From: an uncultured Ruminococcus sp.
GTDB taxonomy: Bacteria > Bacillota > Clostridia > Oscillospirales > Acutalibacteraceae
Length of the DNA: 6,030 bases
Assembly: GCA_902783065.1 (NCBI GenBank)
Contig: CACZPV010000096.1
Coordinates: forward strand, 1 to 6,030
Reading direction: 5' to 3'
The position numbers and the translations under genes were made by a program. Positions 4,888-6,030 of the stretch are shown here, piece after piece. Within the stretch, counting starts at the first letter, position 1, and every line of letters begins with the position of its first letter. Below the pieces are notes generated by a model. The model did no database searches and had not been told where the DNA came from. It saw only the letters and a program-made list of their open reading frames with translations.

Positions 4888-6030
4888 TTGGCTAAACTTA
4901 AAATGAAGAGTGTCAGGATTATTGCACTGAAAAAAGACAGAAAGCGTATCCTGGAACATCTTCAGAATAGTTCTCTTGTGCAGGTAAAGCATAATGAACA
5001 TCCCGAGGATGGTTTTTCAAGAACAGATACCGTTTCCAAATTACAGCAGTTTGAAAGAAACGGTCAGCTTATGAAACAGAAAAAAAAAATTCTGGACAAG
5101 ATTTCTCCTGAGAAAAAAAGTCTGTTAGACTCATTTAAAGGAAAAAGGGAAATTGAGCCCGAGGATATCGGTAATATTGCTTCCGGTTCGCCTAAAGTGA
5201 TCGGGATTTGCTCGAAAATCTGCGATCTGGAAAAACAGAGAGCAGATCTCGCTGCTGAAAGAGTCCGTTTAAAAACGCTGATGGCTCAGCTTGAACCATG
5301 GAGCAGTCTGGATATTCCGATGAATACACCCGATACAGTCAGTACAGCAGTGTTTATCGGAACCTTCCCTAAGATGTACGATGATGCTATGCTTTCACAG
5401 GCACTCGCAGCAGAAGAAAGTGACCTTCTGTTTGAATATGAGATATTTTATCAATCTTCTAATCTTACCTGTGCTGTGATTTACGTGCCTAAGGTACAAA
5501 AGGAAAAAGCTGAAAATGTGCTTCGTACGTTGGGATTTACCCGACCACTTAATCCTACTTCCAGAACTCCTGCTGAAAAAATCAAGCGGTTGGAAAAAAA
5601 GGATGATGAAATAGTAAAAAAAATAAGTCAGGCAACAGAAAGTCTGAAAAAATATGTTAAATACCGGGATGTGATTTCCGATACAAAGGATTATTACCTT
5701 TTGCGTTCCGAAAAGTATAAGGTGATATCAGAGCTTGATCAGAGCAGTCATACATTTATTCTTTATGGTTACATTCCTGAGCCTGACTGCCGGCAGCTGG
5801 AAGCGTTATGTCTTCATGCAGCAGATTGTATCGTGGAATTTTCCGATGCGGATGATGATGCACCGGTAAAGCTTAAAAATAACAAATTTGCTGAGCCGGC
5901 GGAAAGCATTGTTACAATGTATTCGCCGCCGTCAAGAGAAGATGTAGATCCAACACCTATACTTGCGTTTTTCTTCTATTTCTTCTTTGGTATGATGTTC
6001 TCTGATGCAGGCTACGGTCTTGTGATGCTT
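4888..6030 (+). CDS. ntpI: V-type ATP synthase subunit I, N-terminal part (runs off the window)
   Basis: Subunit I (subunit a family) is the membrane stator that anchors the peripheral stalks and forms the ion path next to the rotor ring. The first 381 residues are visible, starting from TTG. The gene continues past the window edge; the family usually has about 600-700 residues. The N-terminal cytosolic domain opens with KSVRIIALKKDRKRILEHL (7-25), the typical start of the family. Charged, probably helical stretches (about 52-90 and 228-258) fit its long coiled coil, flanked by the small globular strands FIGTFP (156-161) and LYGYIP (292-297, resembling the common GWVP motif). The end shows the hallmark SREDVDPTP (349-357) leading into the first membrane helix (from about 358) and the FFGMMFSDAGYG block (366-377). 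It begins 39 bases after the stalk-subunit gene. Family assignment is secure. A run of ten A at codons 65-68 is unusual. Confidence 0.95.
   Translation, partial: MAKLKMKSVRIIALKKDRKRILEHLQNSSLVQVKHNEHPEDGFSRTDTVSKLQQFERNGQLMKQKKKILDKISPEKKSLLDSFKGKREIEPEDIGNIASGSPKVIGICSKICDLEKQRADLAAERVRLKTLMAQLEPWSSLDIPMNTPDTVSTAVFIGTFPKMYDDAMLSQALAAEESDLLFEYEIFYQSSNLTCAVIYVPKVQKEKAENVLRTLGFTRPLNPTSRTPAEKIKRLEKKDDEIVKKISQATESLKKYVKYRDVISDTKDYYLLRSEKYKVISELDQSSHTFILYGYIPEPDCRQLEALCLHAADCIVEFSDADDDAPVKLKNNKFAEPAESIVTMYSPPSREDVDPTPILAFFFYFFFGMMFSDAGYGLVML
5080..5089 (+). repeat. A10 homopolymer inside the subunit I gene
   Basis: Ten consecutive A cover three Lys codons (65-67) and the first base of an Ile codon. 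Loss or gain of one A would bring a stop within about 16 codons: TGA after a gain, TAG after a loss. Runs of this length are known to promote polymerase slippage. Confidence 0.85.

Noticed and set aside
4519..5001. Minus-strand frame of 160 residues opposite the ATPase stalk gene
   Set aside because: Its Phe-rich sequence is the complement of Lys/Glu codons (AAA, GAA). It mimics a membrane protein but has no independent support.

Overview
The window looks like the chromosome of a low-to-moderate GC Gram-positive anaerobe of the class Clostridia. A Ruminococcus-like member of the Oscillospiraceae is the best guess. This is an inference from purine-rich Shine-Dalgarno sites, TTG starts, a stand-alone IMP cyclohydrolase next to a formyltransferase-only PurH, and a V-type rather than F-type ATPase operon. 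All genes lie on the + strand, and no mobile element, CRISPR array, tRNA or rRNA was seen.

Positions 1-228 are AT-rich and hold no convincing gene, although a very strong Shine-Dalgarno-like run (87-95) is present without a standard start codon after it. Positions 229-4131 carry the late part of de novo purine synthesis: purN (GAR formyltransferase), a PurO-type IMP cyclohydrolase, a PurH reduced to its AICAR formyltransferase domain, and purD (GAR synthetase). PurD makes GAR and PurN formylates it. The reduced PurH formylates AICAR to FAICAR, and the separate cyclohydrolase closes the ring to IMP. The two activities usually fused in PurH are therefore on two unrelated polypeptides here. Spacing is tight for purN-purO and purH-purD (11-15 bases), with a 103-base gap between purO and purH that may hold a weak internal promoter.

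A strong hairpin terminator (4165-4202) closes the purine block. The next ~330 bases are AT-rich and non-coding, with a possible promoter and several small inverted repeats. Then a V-type ATPase operon starts: a 103-residue coiled-coil stalk subunit (G/H type, 4537-4848) and the first 381 residues of subunit I (4888 to the window edge), cut at its first membrane segment. Both ATPase genes appear to begin with TTG. The remaining ATPase subunits presumably follow outside the window.

Nothing here is clearly a new system. The observations most worth a second look are the split PurH/PurO arrangement, the long structured leader of the ATPase operon with consecutive TTG starts, the 11-residue repeat in the stalk subunit, and a run of ten A in the subunit I gene.
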